In this document: piece by piece, positions 41,801-45,912 of the stretch
Layout of the letters: each line of letters begins with the position of its first letter
Numbering within the stretch: the first letter of the stretch is position 1
NCBI RefSeq assembly: GCF_032854445.1
Contig: NC_088298.1
Span: 24,265,295-24,329,294, forward strand
DNA: 64,000 bases
Direction of reading: 5' to 3'
From: Liolophura sinensis
Taxonomy: Eukaryota; Mollusca; Polyplacophora; Chitonida; Chitonidae
Position numbers and translations under genes: made by a program
The notes under the pieces: generated by a model
Told to the model about the DNA's origin: nothing
The model's database searches: none
The model's input: only the letters and a program-made list of their open reading frames with translations

Positions 41801-43828
41801 ATCAAATAAATAAGTAAATAAATAAATCGAATTTAATATGCTTTATTATCAATGTTCAATTTTCAAAAGTAACACATGCACAGACAGGGTTGATATTTTG
41901 TGAAAGGTAATTATTAGGGCTATTCTAAAGTAAAGGCCAAAGTTTGACTGCATTTGCACTGATTGATCTTTTGCCCAAATTAATCTCTGATATAGCATCT
42001 TAAATTTCTTTAAAACCTTGATCTCTTTTATTAGCCAGAATCTCTCTGATATGGACAGCCTGATTGAGAGAAGAGTTTGGTTTCGTTACAAGGGTGTCCC
42101 TACAGATTTCATTTTCTTGTTTTTATAGTTACATGTGCAGTATATCCCACTTCCCCATTTGTTCTGCAAACCCACTCAAAATGACTATTCAGAACTTCAC
42201 ACTGGTAGTTCATAAAGTTCTATTTCACACGATTTTCATCCCACTCTTCAAAATGACATTACATTTACTTCGAGTATTTCCTTGTTGTCCATCTGGACAA
42301 AACACGTATTCTTAACTTGGCCGTACTTTGGTTAGGTCCAACAAGCTCAGAGTCTAACAAAGAATAACAGCACACAATGAGCAATACATGTAAGTTGCAT
42401 TTTTTTCTTATTCATTTCGTTATCTAAACAAAATATTTGATGTCTGTTTAAATGGAAAAAATGAAGTATCTGAACAAGTAAATACAGATGACATGTGCAA
42501 CAAAAGCGTAATGAGGTGGAGTTAAAAACAAAAAAACACAACCAAAATACCTATATATGTATCCAAAACATATGTCACACCTACTCACTTTAACAATGAT
42601 ACTGACAGCTGCTGAATTGTGTTCATTTAAAATTAAGGAATGTGTGTTATGACAAAGATGAAACTTATTTTGTCAGGGACCACTCTCACAAAACTTCACA
42701 AATCAATTTATCACAACTTTTCTGGTAAATGACATCACCTCATGGCACTATAACCCTAAAAACGTCTTTACCAAGAAAGAAATATGACTAATCAAGTTTT
42801 TTAAAGTGACCCCAGGCCCTTTACACTTGATTCCTTGTTTCCTGTCACTCACCCCCATGACCCCCTTCGCCCCCACCCCATCCCACCCATGTTAACACTC
42901 ATTATTTGATTTACCTAAATATCTGGATGAGAAACAAAGATTCAAACAGTCATTAGCCATATAAACAGTAAAACTTTCAAATGCGTTCTGCTCAGTAATA
43001 AGTTTAAAATGCTACTCATATTAAAAAAAAACAGTAAACACCAAAATGTTTTTTTTTCTTGTTTCTTTTCTTTATGCCTTTTCAAAACTTTTAGTACTCG
43101 CTCAAGAGAAAGTTAATCTTAAAAAAGTGATAATGTTAAGCATGTAAACCGATCCATCTACATAAAATCATAACCAGGAAGAGAGGCTTTCACCCCTAGA
43201 TCCAGAGTGGGACAGTCCAAATCGTATACTTTGACCTCAGTGCGTTGGCTTTATCAAATATACTGGCCTCTTAACCATATTATAATATTAACTAAGTCAG
43301 ACCCATTATCGTCCATTTAAAACAAAAAAATCACTTTAATCTCCATCAAAAAATCACAATAAATTAATCATCACTCAATGAAACTGGAAACCAAAATCAC
43401 AACAAAGTTATTAACACTTAAAGTGAACGCCAGTTTTATGTGTAACTATTCTGTGTGTACAACAGGCCTATTTTAGGTGGATTAGAAGTGCTTCATTCAA
43501 TCACACCACATAGTTTTAAAACGCTAAACGATTCAAAACGACACAAAACGATTCTTCACGAGAAAAACGAGCAAAAAATAAACTTCTAAATGAGCCATAT
43601 GCCTCTAATTTTGAGAAAACGGCCAAGTAATGCCACACACGACTGAACTCCTTGACATTGGTAGGCTAAAAATTATTTTGGCCGAGTTTTCGACAAGTTA
43701 GCAAATCTGTGTTACTTACCCAAATTTAAACCCGATAAAGAACTTATTTCGTGTTCCCAGCCCTGCGACCAGCTTCCTCCACCGATTTCGCTGCAGGAGT
43801 GGCTATTGTCCGAACTGTTGCCGTCCAT
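2786..43828 (-). CDS. CAP-Gly domain coiled-coil protein, whole spliced gene (12 exons)
   Basis: Spliced model, exons in order of translation: 43720-43828, 29383-29521, 20494-20650, 19786-20093, 19168-19262, 17320-17405, 8747-8862, 8041-8226, 6529-6665, 4674-4780, 3657-3976, 2786-2804. All introns are GT-AG and every junction keeps phase, giving about 592 residues. Seen: Ala/Leu-rich segment about 37-82; short coiled coil about 84-100 (LEKKILLLRQENEFLRS); Ser/Cys-rich linker; second coiled coil about 271-298 (KEIEILKARLKELE); a CKCKQC cluster about 375-380; CAP-Gly about 402-475 with the diagnostic GKNDG. CAP-Gly domains bind tubulin and EB C-terminal EEY/F tails, so a microtubule or centrosome role is inferred. 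The exact family is not recognised. Introns are unusually satellite-rich. Confidence 0.85.
3040..3112 (-). mobile_element. SINE family A fragment
   Basis: Antisense 3' tail: TTGATTGGTGTTTTATGCC, CTCAAGAATATTACACTC, then GGCCAGCATTATGGTGGGA. Truncated after about 75 bp. Confidence 0.8.
3657..3976 (-). CDS. Gene 1 exon, post-CAP-Gly Ser/Lys-rich region
   Basis: Acceptor ATTTTTCCCACAG precedes GATTCCAACAAAGTC. The exon enters in phase 0 and encodes about 106 residues rich in Ser, Lys and Gln (SKASRKSAEKSQKK), with a short ordered-looking end (DKRWLAPYTEIAITSR). Two possible donors lie 15 bases apart: CTAG|GTACGA (exon start 3657) and ACAG|GTACAT (exon start 3642). Both leave phase 2 and differ by five residues (YEGYR). 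Low complexity suggests a disordered linker that is probably phosphorylated, which is an inference. Confidence 0.8.
4028..4115 (-). mobile_element. Degenerate SINE family A fragment
   Basis: TTCATATTCAGGAATTTTTC and ACTTATACGATGGGCGC match the inverted tail of family A with many changes. It lies in the intron between the CAP-Gly exon and the Ser/Lys-rich exon. Confidence 0.55.
4358..4575 (-). mobile_element. SINE family A copy
   Basis: Antisense: TTTAATTGGAGTTATAGGCC, ATGAATATTTCACTCC, CATTATGGTGGAAGG, ACCATCCACAGGTTGTTGG, AGACTTGAACTCACAG. The head part is diverged or missing. Confidence 0.75.
4674..4780 (-). CDS. Gene 1 exon, C-terminal half of the CAP-Gly domain
   Basis: Bounded by acceptor TTCATTTCAG and donor AAG|GTAAGG. 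107 bases, entering in phase 1 and leaving in phase 0. Encodes VGKNDGFVNGNRYFMCNRDH and GLFLPVQDI. GKNDG, the following G-x-x-YF-x-C and the G-x-F are the hallmark CAP-Gly residues that form the groove for EEY/F tails. This is the strongest functional evidence in the gene. Confidence 0.95.
4781..5740. other. Intron stretch without recognised features
   Basis: Lies between the two CAP-Gly exons. Both strands were read; no exon with usable splice borders, repeat array or RNA gene stood out. Confidence 0.4.
5741..5959. mobile_element. Foldback MITE-like element, copy 1
   Basis: Imperfect inverted repeat with arms of about 75 bp (5741-5818 and 5885-5959). The outer end reads CGAGTTCACTCAG against GTGTGAACTGG. 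The inner end reads AACACAGCTAAAAGGCGGG and ATTTTACAG against CTGTAAAATCACTCC and TGTGTTAG. A related element with the same arm order is at 60799-60985. Confidence 0.75.
5979..6186 (+). mobile_element. MITE family 1 copy (about 205 bp)
   Basis: Starts CTCAACCTTTTCACATATG and ends CCTGTGAAAAGGTTAAG, which are terminal inverted repeats. Inner blocks AACTTTCAGTGCAACTTATG, GATTTCAGGGCTTCAC and AATAATGCCTTCAGAATATG recur at 17578, 27869, 39081, 50886, 51298 and 55378. No transposase ORF, so it is non-autonomous. Confidence 0.85.
6238..6315 (+). mobile_element. Terminal fragment of a third inverted-repeat element family
   Basis: GATGCTGATTGG, GGAGATAGGATTTCCTGG and TTTAAACC match the left end of the element at 48350-48910 (GGAGATAGGATTTCCTAGG). 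No second end was seen here, so it is a solo end or a truncated copy. Confidence 0.55.
6529..6665 (-). CDS. Gene 1 exon, N-terminal half of the CAP-Gly domain
   Basis: Acceptor CTATTGTTTTAG, donor CCCCAG|GTAAGT. 137 bases, entering in phase 2 and leaving in phase 1. Encodes GKLEVKLGDHVLTKDEATGY, then IRYLGHLDGVDDREVIYAGL and ALDAP. G-D-x-V, G-x-I-R-Y-x-G and the A-G-L-x-L-D-x-P strand are the first beta strands of a CAP-Gly fold. The next exon supplies GKNDG in frame. Confidence 0.95.
6767..6815 (-). mobile_element. Possible SINE family A internal fragment
   Basis: ACCCACGACCAGTTGGAGC and TTACTGGCAGACTTTCCCAC resemble the internal SINE block seen at 31420-31450 and 8405-8440. It lies about 115 bp before the 45-bp array. 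A short match, so tentative. Confidence 0.45.
6929..7823. repeat. 45/44-bp tandem array, 20 units
   Basis: Unit: CAATGTGTTCTGGTGAGAGA, CAAGTGATCTCCAAGACAGC, AAGGT. The first twelve CAATG anchors, from 6941 to 7436, are exactly 45 bp apart. After that the spacing runs 44, 45, 44, 44, 45, 45, 44, 44, through loss of one base in GACAGCAAGG to GACAGAAGG. The 45-bp part is in frame on both strands and creates ORFs of 170-211 codons. The 44-bp units break them. It lies in an intron of gene 1, so it is non-coding. Confidence 0.93.
8041..8226 (-). CDS. Gene 1 exon, basic/Ser linker with CKCKQC cluster
   Basis: Acceptor TGCATTTCTTATGACAG, donor GTAAA|GTAAGT. 186 bases, phase 2 to phase 2. Encodes TSYGKPKPLPKQLRLTSMSE, a Ser/His stretch, LPGCKCKQCQSG, then SSPSATSEAHRIRV just before the CAP-Gly fold. 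The C-x-C-x-x-C cluster could bind metal or be palmitoylated; nothing in the sequence decides. Confidence 0.85.
8285..8525 (-). mobile_element. SINE family A, nearly full copy
   Basis: Antisense. Blocks in order: ACTCAAGAATATTTCACTTA, GCCAGCATTATGGTGGAAGG, CATGACCATCCACAGGTTGC, CCCATGTACGGCCAGAGAGG, AAGCCAGCACGAGCTGG and the head end CTTGGTGGGTCATTGCGCC. Intronic. ORFs of about 95-104 codons on both strands come from the element. Confidence 0.88.
8747..8862 (-). CDS. Gene 1 exon, Lys/Pro-rich linker
   Basis: Acceptor GTTATTGTTATTGCAG, donor TCTGG|GTGAGT. 116 bases, phase 0 to phase 2. Encodes MREDRVPKYFVENEVKSSEK followed by PVTPAKPQKICGQPSSPS. Joins in phase to the coiled-coil exon at 17320-17405 upstream and the CKCKQC exon downstream. 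Confidence 0.8.
8863..9966. other. Intron stretch before the 28-bp array
   Basis: No exon seen. An 8955-9000 block (GAGCCGATTTCACAAAAC) resembles, in inverse, 19500-19550 and may be a small dispersed repeat. A promoter-like patch at 9190-9300 is listed separately. Confidence 0.4.
9190..9300 (+). promoter_or_regulatory. Promoter-like patch with two CTCF-like cores
   Basis: Contains CCGCCAGGTGGC (about 9189-9200) and ACAGGTGGCGCTTT (about 9236-9249), both near the CTCF core, an inverted CCAAT box (TGATTGGTTT, about 9217) and a TATA-like GATATAAAT about 50 bp further on. No ORF follows. Motif matches by eye only. Confidence 0.3.
9967..14857. repeat. 28-bp satellite array, about 175 units
   Basis: Unit: GTCTGACCGGGTAACAAGTG then GACTGGAC, with variants GACTAGAC and GACTACAC, and GGGTGACAAG or GGGGCAACAAG. 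4,891 bp. Higher-order structure is visible: a 252-bp (9-unit) repeat at about 10.17-10.64 kb and again at 12.36-12.83 kb, a 195-bp duplication at 13033 and 13228, and a larger internal copy shared by about 11.70-11.91 and 13.61-13.83 kb. Minus-strand ORFs of 72-128 codons have a 28-residue period and end at the TAG made by the CTAG variant. Intronic. Confidence 0.95.
14858..16857. repeat. 95-bp satellite array, about 21 units
   Basis: Unit anchors GATCACCAAGACTGCATTTA, CACAGGAACTGCACATCTAC and TGACATAGTACACAATATGA recur every 95 bp. Each unit contains two related GACATAGTACACAA half-blocks, so it grew from a smaller duplication. Two early units lack GCACATCT (86 bp), and two units near 16.15 and 16.35 kb carry the same ACATGTAG insertion, which indicates block duplication. 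The array abuts the 28-bp array directly. Confidence 0.94.
16938..16970 (-). CDS. Possible 33-base micro-exon of gene 1
   Basis: ACTTTCTCACAG acceptor and GTG|GTAAAG donor bound a phase 0 to 0 segment that would insert INHLCAFQLVV between the coiled coil and the Lys/Pro linker. The neighbouring exons join in phase without it, so it may be spurious or alternative. Confidence 0.2.
17320..17405 (-). CDS. Gene 1 exon, second coiled coil
   Basis: Acceptor TTTTCTCTTACTCAG, donor GAG|GTAAGT. 86 bases, phase 1 to phase 0. Encodes SKEKSLVEDLGAARKEIEIL then KARLKELE. Leu and Ile fall at heptad a/d spacing (L-V-E-D-L, I-E-I-L-x-x-x-L-x-x-L), so it is very probably an alpha-helical dimerisation segment. 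Confidence 0.88.
17420..17570. repeat. Three-copy 48-49-bp tandem repeat
   Basis: CTTTATAAATGTACACACAA followed by TATCTACAATTGC and TATCAAAGCACTG, three copies. It lies just upstream (in transcript sense) of the 3' splice site of the coiled-coil exon. Confidence 0.8.
17578..17797 (-). mobile_element. MITE family 1 copy
   Basis: Reverse orientation relative to 5979-6186: GTGTTTATTCAGGTATATTC, GTGAAGCTCTGAAATCC, ATTGGCCAATCC, TGTACTGAAAGTTGC, ending ATATGCGAGAAGGTTGAGG. The other terminal repeat is eroded (TTCGCATTTTTGCAAAG). Confidence 0.82.
17863..17962. repeat. Short tandem repeat of about 31-39 bp, three copies
   Basis: GTTTACCAAAAGATCTGCTA and TGTGTTAGCAG repeat three times, with one copy carrying AATTATCTG. 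Intronic. Confidence 0.75.
18147..19010. repeat. 104-bp tandem array, 8 units plus flanks
   Basis: CCACCCATGTTCTATAGAAC, CTATTACAGGTGTAATCCCT, TAAACAACTCATCAATGACA and AACTTCTCAGCATTATCCC recur at exactly 104-bp steps from 18147 to 18979. Degenerate half-units extend both ways (about 18040-18146 and 18979-19110). Intronic. Confidence 0.93.
19168..19262 (-). CDS. Gene 1 exon, basic/Thr linker
   Basis: Acceptor TTTTGTCCTTCAG, donor CAAG|GTTTGT. 95 bases, phase 2 to phase 1. Encodes PAVKTISRETQCSFSRKRDQ then GVGTTKESDKQ. Fits the reading frame on both sides, but the product is low-complexity and unrecognised. Confidence 0.7.
19786..20093 (-). CDS. Gene 1 exon, Ser/Gly/Cys-rich linker
   Basis: Acceptor TTTCTGTTCCAG, donor AAC|GTAAGT. 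308 bases, open throughout, phase 0 to phase 2. Encodes a Ser-rich start with a Cys cluster (SSRCSQCCSTLSNS), a polar middle (TSDFQSSSPSGGDP) and an acidic/amide stretch (EKDQNGVITEAIVHVGSGG), then NGRSSRAPHSRRKN. Looks disordered. A good CTCF-like match (CACCAGAGGGCGAG, plus strand) lies inside the exon near 19966. Confidence 0.82.
20494..20650 (-). CDS. Gene 1 exon, first coiled coil
   Basis: Acceptor GGTTATTATATTTTACAG, probable donor AACGGG|GTACGC. 157 bases, phase 2 to phase 0. Encodes LEKKILLLRQENEFLRSSQS, a classic short leucine-zipper-like coiled coil, then Ser/Pro-rich STSPIPASLNSYDKG and DQQHNG. The donor is the least certain border; the alternative is a read-through of about 120 bases. 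Confidence 0.8.
20745..20803 (+). mobile_element. SINE family A 3' tail
   Basis: ATTTTTGAGTATAGCATAAA and ACACCAATCAAATAAATAAA. A 5'-truncated copy. Confidence 0.75.
20804..22260. other. Intron stretch without recognised features
   Basis: AT-rich. Read on both strands without finding an exon that fits the gene 1 phases or a repeat array. Short CpG patch near 21.67-21.75 kb. Confidence 0.4.
22262..22442 (-). mobile_element. SINE family C copy (tRNA-like head, antisense)
   Basis: ACTTCATGTAAGAGTTCATA, AACCTGGAATTGAACAGAC and AAGCATTTTACACACTTGG parallel 38265-38450, where the same order is kept and the B-box complement (GGGATTGAACC) is intact. Probably a tRNA-derived SINE. Diverged. Confidence 0.5.
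22443..23716. other. Intron stretch with a GC-rich patch
   Basis: No exon recognised. 22550-22850 is distinctly GC-rich (CCACCTGCCTGCGCCGCGAG, GGGGCCCCGGGGATG) against an AT-rich surround. It might be an unrecognised repeat. Confidence 0.35.
23717..25055. repeat. 116-bp satellite array with octamer motif, 11.5 units
   Basis: CTTTGATATGCAAATCGCTA begins units at 23717, 23833, 23949, 24065, 24181, 24297, 24413, 24529, 24645, 24761, 24877 and 24993, always 116 bp apart. All twelve carry a perfect octamer ATGCAAAT (POU/Oct site). Eleven also carry an inverted CCAAT core (CGATTGG) starting 11 bp after the octamer. Other blocks: CACTATGGGTGGCCACTGCA, TGTGAATGGCTGAGGAAATG. Intronic in gene 1. Confidence 0.95.
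25056..26782. other. Intron stretch without recognised features
   Basis: No exon, array or RNA gene recognised. Small ORFs of 60-80 codons occur in several frames without splice support or protein-like composition. Confidence 0.4.
26783..26870. repeat. Perfect 22-bp hairpin next to an 11-bp hairpin
   Basis: Arms 26805-26826 and 26849-26870 are perfect inverted repeats (core AAGAATGGCTGAT against ATCAGCCATTCTT) around a 22-base loop. Immediately left, GCTTCTGAAAA and TTTTCAGAAGC form a second 11-bp stem sharing AGAAGC with the first, so the two stems are mutually exclusive. Confidence 0.9.
26871..27868. other. Intron stretch without recognised features
   Basis: AT-rich. No exon or repeat array recognised on either strand. 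Confidence 0.4.
27869..28078 (-). mobile_element. MITE family 1 copy (about 208 bp)
   Basis: Starts TTCTTCAACCTTTCCG, ends CATATGCGAAAAAGTTGTGG. Inner blocks GTTTATTCAAGCATATTC, GTGAAGCCCTGAAACTGGCC and CAATGAAAGTTGTTC match other copies. Both terminal repeats are present. Confidence 0.85.
28278..28340. repeat. 18-bp tandem repeat, 3.5 copies
   Basis: GTGGATAAGGGGACAGTG three times, then a partial GTGGATAT. Confidence 0.88.
28385..28640 (-). mobile_element. SINE family A, nearly full copy
   Basis: Antisense from a TTTA-repeat tail through GACTAGTGTTTTACACCG, TACTCAAAAATATTTTAC, CATCTACAGGCTGTTGGC, TGAACTGGACTTGAACTC to CATTGCACTGTGCTGGCG at the head. Confidence 0.88.
28941..29188. repeat. 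41-bp tandem array, 6 units
   Basis: ACTTGTATCTCGCACTCACA and AGGCTAAAGGGCAAAACACG repeat at 41-bp steps, nearly without change. One junction carries an extra CGGA (about 29065). It lies in intron 2, less than 200 bp from exon 2. Confidence 0.93.
29200..29255 (+). mobile_element. SINE family A 3' tail
   Basis: GAATATTCTTAAGAACGGCC, TAAAACACCAATCAAATAAA and a TAAA repeat. Truncated. Confidence 0.7.
29383..29521 (-). CDS. Gene 1 exon 2, Ala/Leu-rich helix
   Basis: Acceptor TTTCTTTCTTTCCGCAG, donor AACAGAG|GTTCGT. 139 bases, phase 1 to phase 2. Encodes SSLGLQGLVDDKEIAARAVA, FVVNSTRKGIVPLCSDIANL and LRSKQ, a helical, non-repetitive and clearly protein-like sequence. The AG at the 3' border completes Ser with the first base of the coiled-coil exon. 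Confidence 0.88.
29785..30013. repeat. 25-bp tandem array, 9 units
   Basis: TACATGCATTATGAAATTGT and AATAC repeat at 25-bp steps. Early units alternate AATAC and AACAC; the last three carry GCATTAGG. Each unit holds the palindrome ATGCAT. Confidence 0.93.
30022..30200 (-). mobile_element. Degenerate SINE family A copy
   Basis: AATTTGATTGGTGTTTCAAC, TTTTTTCACTCTTACGG, GTGGAGGAAACCAGC and GAGCTGGATTTGAACACATG match in order with many changes. It abuts the 25-bp array. Confidence 0.65.
30201..31309. other. Intron 1 stretch without recognised features
   Basis: No exon, array or RNA gene recognised. Short ORFs lack splice support. Confidence 0.4.
31310..31512 (-). mobile_element. SINE family A copy
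   Basis: CATACTCAAGAATATTTCAT, GGATTATGGTGGGAGGAAC, ATCTACAGGTTGCTGACAG, AAGCCAGCATGAGCTGGAC and TTGAACTCACAGCGACACC. Antisense, lacking the tRNA-like head. Confidence 0.88.
31513..31611. mobile_element. About 100-bp inverted-repeat element
   Basis: GGGGCCAGTTTCACAA at the left end and TTTGTGAAAACTGGGCCC at the right end are inverted repeats; the inside is AT-rich. It sits exactly at the broken end of the SINE to its left. A related one-sided match (GGGCCCAGTTCCACAAAG) is at about 57737. Confidence 0.7.
31612..33266. other. Intron 1 stretch with a diverged 260-bp duplication
   Basis: No gene recognised. 32556-32670 and 32815-32915 share GGAGGTAGGA, the ACCCTGTTATAACAAAAAGG and ACCCCTGTCAAGCAAAATGG blocks, and CTCAAAAAGG, at a period of about 255 bp. 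The 142-codon minus-strand ORF here simply spans this duplication. Confidence 0.5.
33267..33293. repeat. GAAT microsatellite
   Basis: Six GAAT units next to the end of a SINE family B copy, probably its 3' tail. Confidence 0.9.
33294..33605 (-). mobile_element. SINE family B, nearly full copy
   Basis: Antisense: TTAAACGTCGTACTTAACAA, GGCAGGGTGAGTCCATG, CAGTCACATTATACTGACAC, AACCAGTCCTGTTTCCTTGC, TCTTTGGTATGACACGACC, then the tRNA-like head with the inverted B box (GGGTTTGACCCTGGG) and CATACGCTCTAATGC. The 91-bp array starts within a few bases of its head end. Confidence 0.88.
33612..36999. repeat. 91-bp satellite array, about 37 units
   Basis: GTATACTGTGTCTATATGTT, TGTGTGTTCAGTGTACAGCA, CATACACATACTAGATGTAC, GTCTCACAACCTGCATC and GTCGTCACT make one unit. 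The first part has a 291-bp higher-order unit (three copies, with CATCAAATATGTGCAG inserted). Further on, about 34.63-35.0 kb is repeated at 35.63-36.0 kb, about 1,003 bp apart, including the same rare ATATACACAT and GTCGACACT variants. 91 is not a multiple of 3, so ORFs of 70-192 codons appear in every frame. Intron 1. Confidence 0.96.
37000..38087. other. Intron 1 stretch without recognised features
   Basis: AT-rich. No exon or array. Starts with a short fragment carrying a second CATACTAGACG after the array. Confidence 0.4.
38088..38225 (-). mobile_element. SINE family A copy, truncated
   Basis: ATCTGATTGGTGTTTTATGC, TACTCAGGAATATTTCAC, AAGCATTATGGTGGGAGG, AACCAGGCAGAGCCCG, GAGCCCACAACCATTTG. 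Ends before the tRNA-like head. Confidence 0.88.
38265..38450 (-). mobile_element. SINE family C copy (tRNA-like head)
   Basis: Read on the minus strand it has an A-box-like TAGCAGCATGGTTGAA and a near-perfect B box GGTTCAATCCC about 50 bp apart, as in a tRNA-derived promoter. It then continues through AGAATCTC and TCCTTCTG to a tail shared with 22262-22442 (ACTTCATGTAA). No cloverleaf good enough for a functional tRNA. Confidence 0.55.
38451..39080. other. Intron 1 stretch without recognised features
   Basis: No exon, array or element recognised; contains a 117-codon plus-strand ORF of unremarkable composition. Confidence 0.4.
39081..39286 (+). mobile_element. MITE family 1 copy (about 206 bp)
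   Basis: AATTCCTCAACCTTTTCGCG at the left and CAGAAAAAGGTG at the right. Inner blocks CAACTTTCAGTGGAATTTAT, TTGGATTGGCCAATTTCAGG and GAATAATGCCTTCAGAATTT. Same orientation as 5979-6186. Confidence 0.85.
39288..39362 (-). mobile_element. SINE family A 3' tail
   Basis: ATTTGATTGGTGTTTTACGA, TGTACTCAAGAATATTTCAC and CATACAAGGGCGAC, inserted directly after a MITE family 1 copy and followed about 27 bp later by the 40-bp array. Confidence 0.82.
39389..40259. repeat. 40-bp tandem array, about 22 units
   Basis: Unit: GTACACAGAGCCGGGCTGAG and CCAGTGCTTGGGGTACGTGT. A few units carry an extra CCTGTGTACA piece or are shortened by 1-4 bases. Minus-strand ORFs of 174-264 codons have a 40-residue period in three frames and are artefacts. 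Intron 1. Confidence 0.95.
40260..40639. other. Intron 1 stretch without recognised features
   Basis: Nothing recognised. AT-rich. Confidence 0.4.
40640..40960 (-). mobile_element. SINE family B copy
   Basis: CTAACGTCGTACTTAACAAT, ACCTAGTCACATTATACTGA, AACCAGTCCTGTTTCCTTGC, GTGCTGAGCACTAAGAGAGG, AAGTCTTTGGTATGGCCTG, ACCCAGGTTTGATCCCAG (inverted B box). Antisense, nearly full length. Confidence 0.88.
40961..41550. other. Intron 1 stretch without recognised features
   Basis: No exon or repeat family recognised. Confidence 0.4.
41551..41827 (+). mobile_element. SINE family A, full-length reference copy
   Basis: tRNA-like head GGGCCTCCATGGCTCAGTTC then GTTAGCGCCCTAGCGCAGCG (A-box region) and TTTGAGTTCAAGTCC (B box GAGTTCAAGTC). 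Body CTGGCTTCCTCTCCGGC, TGGGTCTCCCCCGGGCTCTG, CCACCATAATGCTGGCC. Conserved 3' part CGTATAAGTGAAATATTCTT, AACACCAATCAAATAAATAA. About 277 bp. The 3' domain resembles the conserved tail reported for animal MetaSINE-type elements (recalled, not checked). Confidence 0.92.
41828..43719. other. 5' end of intron 1 without recognised features
   Basis: No exon recognised. AT-rich with poly-A and poly-T runs. First intron next to exon 1, where regulatory sites would be expected, but none could be named. Confidence 0.4.
43720..43828 (-). CDS. Gene 1 exon 1 (start codon)
   Basis: ATG at 43826-43828, in a CpG-rich patch. Encodes MDGNSSDNSHSCSEIGGGSW then SQGWEHEISSLSGLNLG, with donor TTTGG|GTAAGT at 43719/43720, phase 1. 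The single G joins the GG of exon 2 to complete Gly. This start was chosen because it opens the frame continuing through exon 2 and a YY1-like element lies about 60 bases upstream. No signal peptide, so the product is probably cytoplasmic. Confidence 0.85.
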
Positions 43829-44010
43829 TATGGAGGGGAAACACGGAAACTTTCGCGATCCTTTAACCATCACAACTGTCGGACGACGCCATCTTGTTCA
43901 CTGAAGGCTGCGGATACTTTACGTGCGGAAGGAGGGGTGCACACGGGAAGGGCAACAGCGAAACTGTTCAAAACAATTTCCTCCGCGTTTTCAAAACATT
44001 CTGATGCTCT
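43829..44010 (-). promoter_or_regulatory. CpG-rich promoter / 5' UTR region of gene 1
   Basis: Local rise in CpG (TCGCGATC, GTCGGACGACGCC, ACGTGCGG, CCTCCGCG) around the first exon in an otherwise CpG-poor region. On the minus strand CAAGATGGCGTCGTCC at about 43881-43896 matches the YY1 element (AAGATGGC) common just downstream of transcription starts. No TATA box chosen. Confidence 0.55.
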
Positions 44011-45912
44011 TTCGAACTTGGAAACCGTTTTCGTGATATCTGAAAAACATTGTGAATTAACTGCAAGTGAAATGCATTCACCGGACTGATAAGTCAAAGA
44101 TTCTTATTTTCGCAGGGGGGTGGGGTAGGGAGAAGTAACAGCAGTGTTACTATACGCTCCAATTTCACACAAATTCGAATGCTGATGATGCAGCGAGTCT
44201 ACATCTATGTAGCTCACTGTATAAACATACATACATGCCTAAACTAATTAGAAATAGGGTTGGCAGCATTTCAGTTTGGCACTTTGCTCTGCTGCTAAAT
44301 GCTGTTAACAAGTTTTGCATTACCTGCGAACGTGGACTTCTTCGTATTTTCTTCCACTGTATCATACTGCATACCGGTATCTATAATTTACGGCTGCTAT
44401 ATCTGTTATCAAAATGTTTTGTACTATACAACATAGTTTCTATTTATTTTAATGAATTAATTAAAAGTTGTGTTACCTTAATATATGGCAACTAATAACA
44501 GTCACATTCTTGTTTCTTTCTGGACTATATCCGTAATACAGATATAATCAGAATTAAATCAATGATTGCTGTTTACCTCCACATAGGTTTGTACCCATAA
44601 CAAATAATACATAATAAGCTTATGGACATAATGAATACCAATTAGTTACTGGCACAAGTAAATAAAATGAAGGGAACAAAAAAACAAGGGAGAAAAAATT
44701 AAAGTACAAATAAATAATTTTTAATTGTGCAAGAGAAGCAGAATATAACTGCTCTGAACAGGCAGAACTAGGTTTGTATAGAGTACCCAGTTTATTATTT
44801 GATAAAAATTTTCATCACAATGTAAAAAACAAAATAAAAGTAGCTTATAAGTAAAAGTCCACATTAATTTTCTTTTTGGGATATGCATTGGAATATGTTT
44901 TGCAAACATAGCACTGGACAGGTAAATGTCCTTTTGTTCTTTATTCAATACCAAAAAAATAAGTACAGACATAGTCAACGAGCTGGAGGGAATAATATTT
45001 ATAAGTTAAGTAAAGAGTTGTAAATTTGATATATTTCAGGTAAAAAATACATTTTTAATTTAATTTTAGTATAATTCAAAACTGGTAGATTTAACAGATT
45101 TGTAATTACCAATTTAAAAGCTAAATAAAAAGATGTGGGTAAGATATCTTTCACCTGAACATATACATTTGTAAACAGGTAAAGTGGTAGATTTGATCAG
45201 TTGTATAATGACAAAATCATTAGTCATTACACTCAGTCAAAAATTCAAAAAATTGAAAATATAGTTTTATACTTTCATAGTACTTCTAGAACACTGTTTT
45301 TCTAGGTATTCTAGCTTTTGTCTATGTTCAAGGGTTTGTCTTCGGTATTGATGACGTTGATTTGTTTTTAATATAGATTTTAACAAAGATTTTCTTCATA
45401 TGCACTTTTCTATAGACTTTTTCACAGACAAAGCCAGGTACAAGATACTATAAAGGGACAAAACTCTCAATTTACTTTCTGCAGGCAGTATGAGAAGCAT
45501 GGGATTGTCTCTCTTGAACAGGTGCTAGCTTTTATCATGCACGCATAAATAGTACTAATACCCTATCGGTATTTTAAATTTATAGATATATACCTTCACA
45601 CAGAGTAAATACTTGATCACATATGTCGCCTGATAAAAGCTTTAAATCGTTCCTTTACACTGAAATGTGAACTTCCAGAGATTCTATAAACAGGTTATAA
45701 ACTTCATCGTAGGTACCCTGGGTATTTAATAAATGTCTGTCTAAATCAAATGGTCAAAAATAACATCTGAAGTAAGTGATATATTCATGTATCGTGGACA
45801 CAGAAATAATCAGATGTAAATTGTTTTAGTTTATCTCTGAAGAAATATGTTTTTACTAATGAAGAAATAAAAAAAAATATGCAGGCCTCTATATACGCAC
45901 GTTTACTATTAG
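44011..45912. other. Intergenic stretch without recognised features
   Basis: AT-rich. No exon with splice support, array or RNA gene recognised on either strand. Confidence 0.4.

Noticed and set aside
43751-44089. 112-codon plus-strand ORF in the CpG-rich region
   Set aside because: It is the antisense shadow of gene 1 exon 1 and its promoter. No splice support, and the minus frame has the correct donor and phase.
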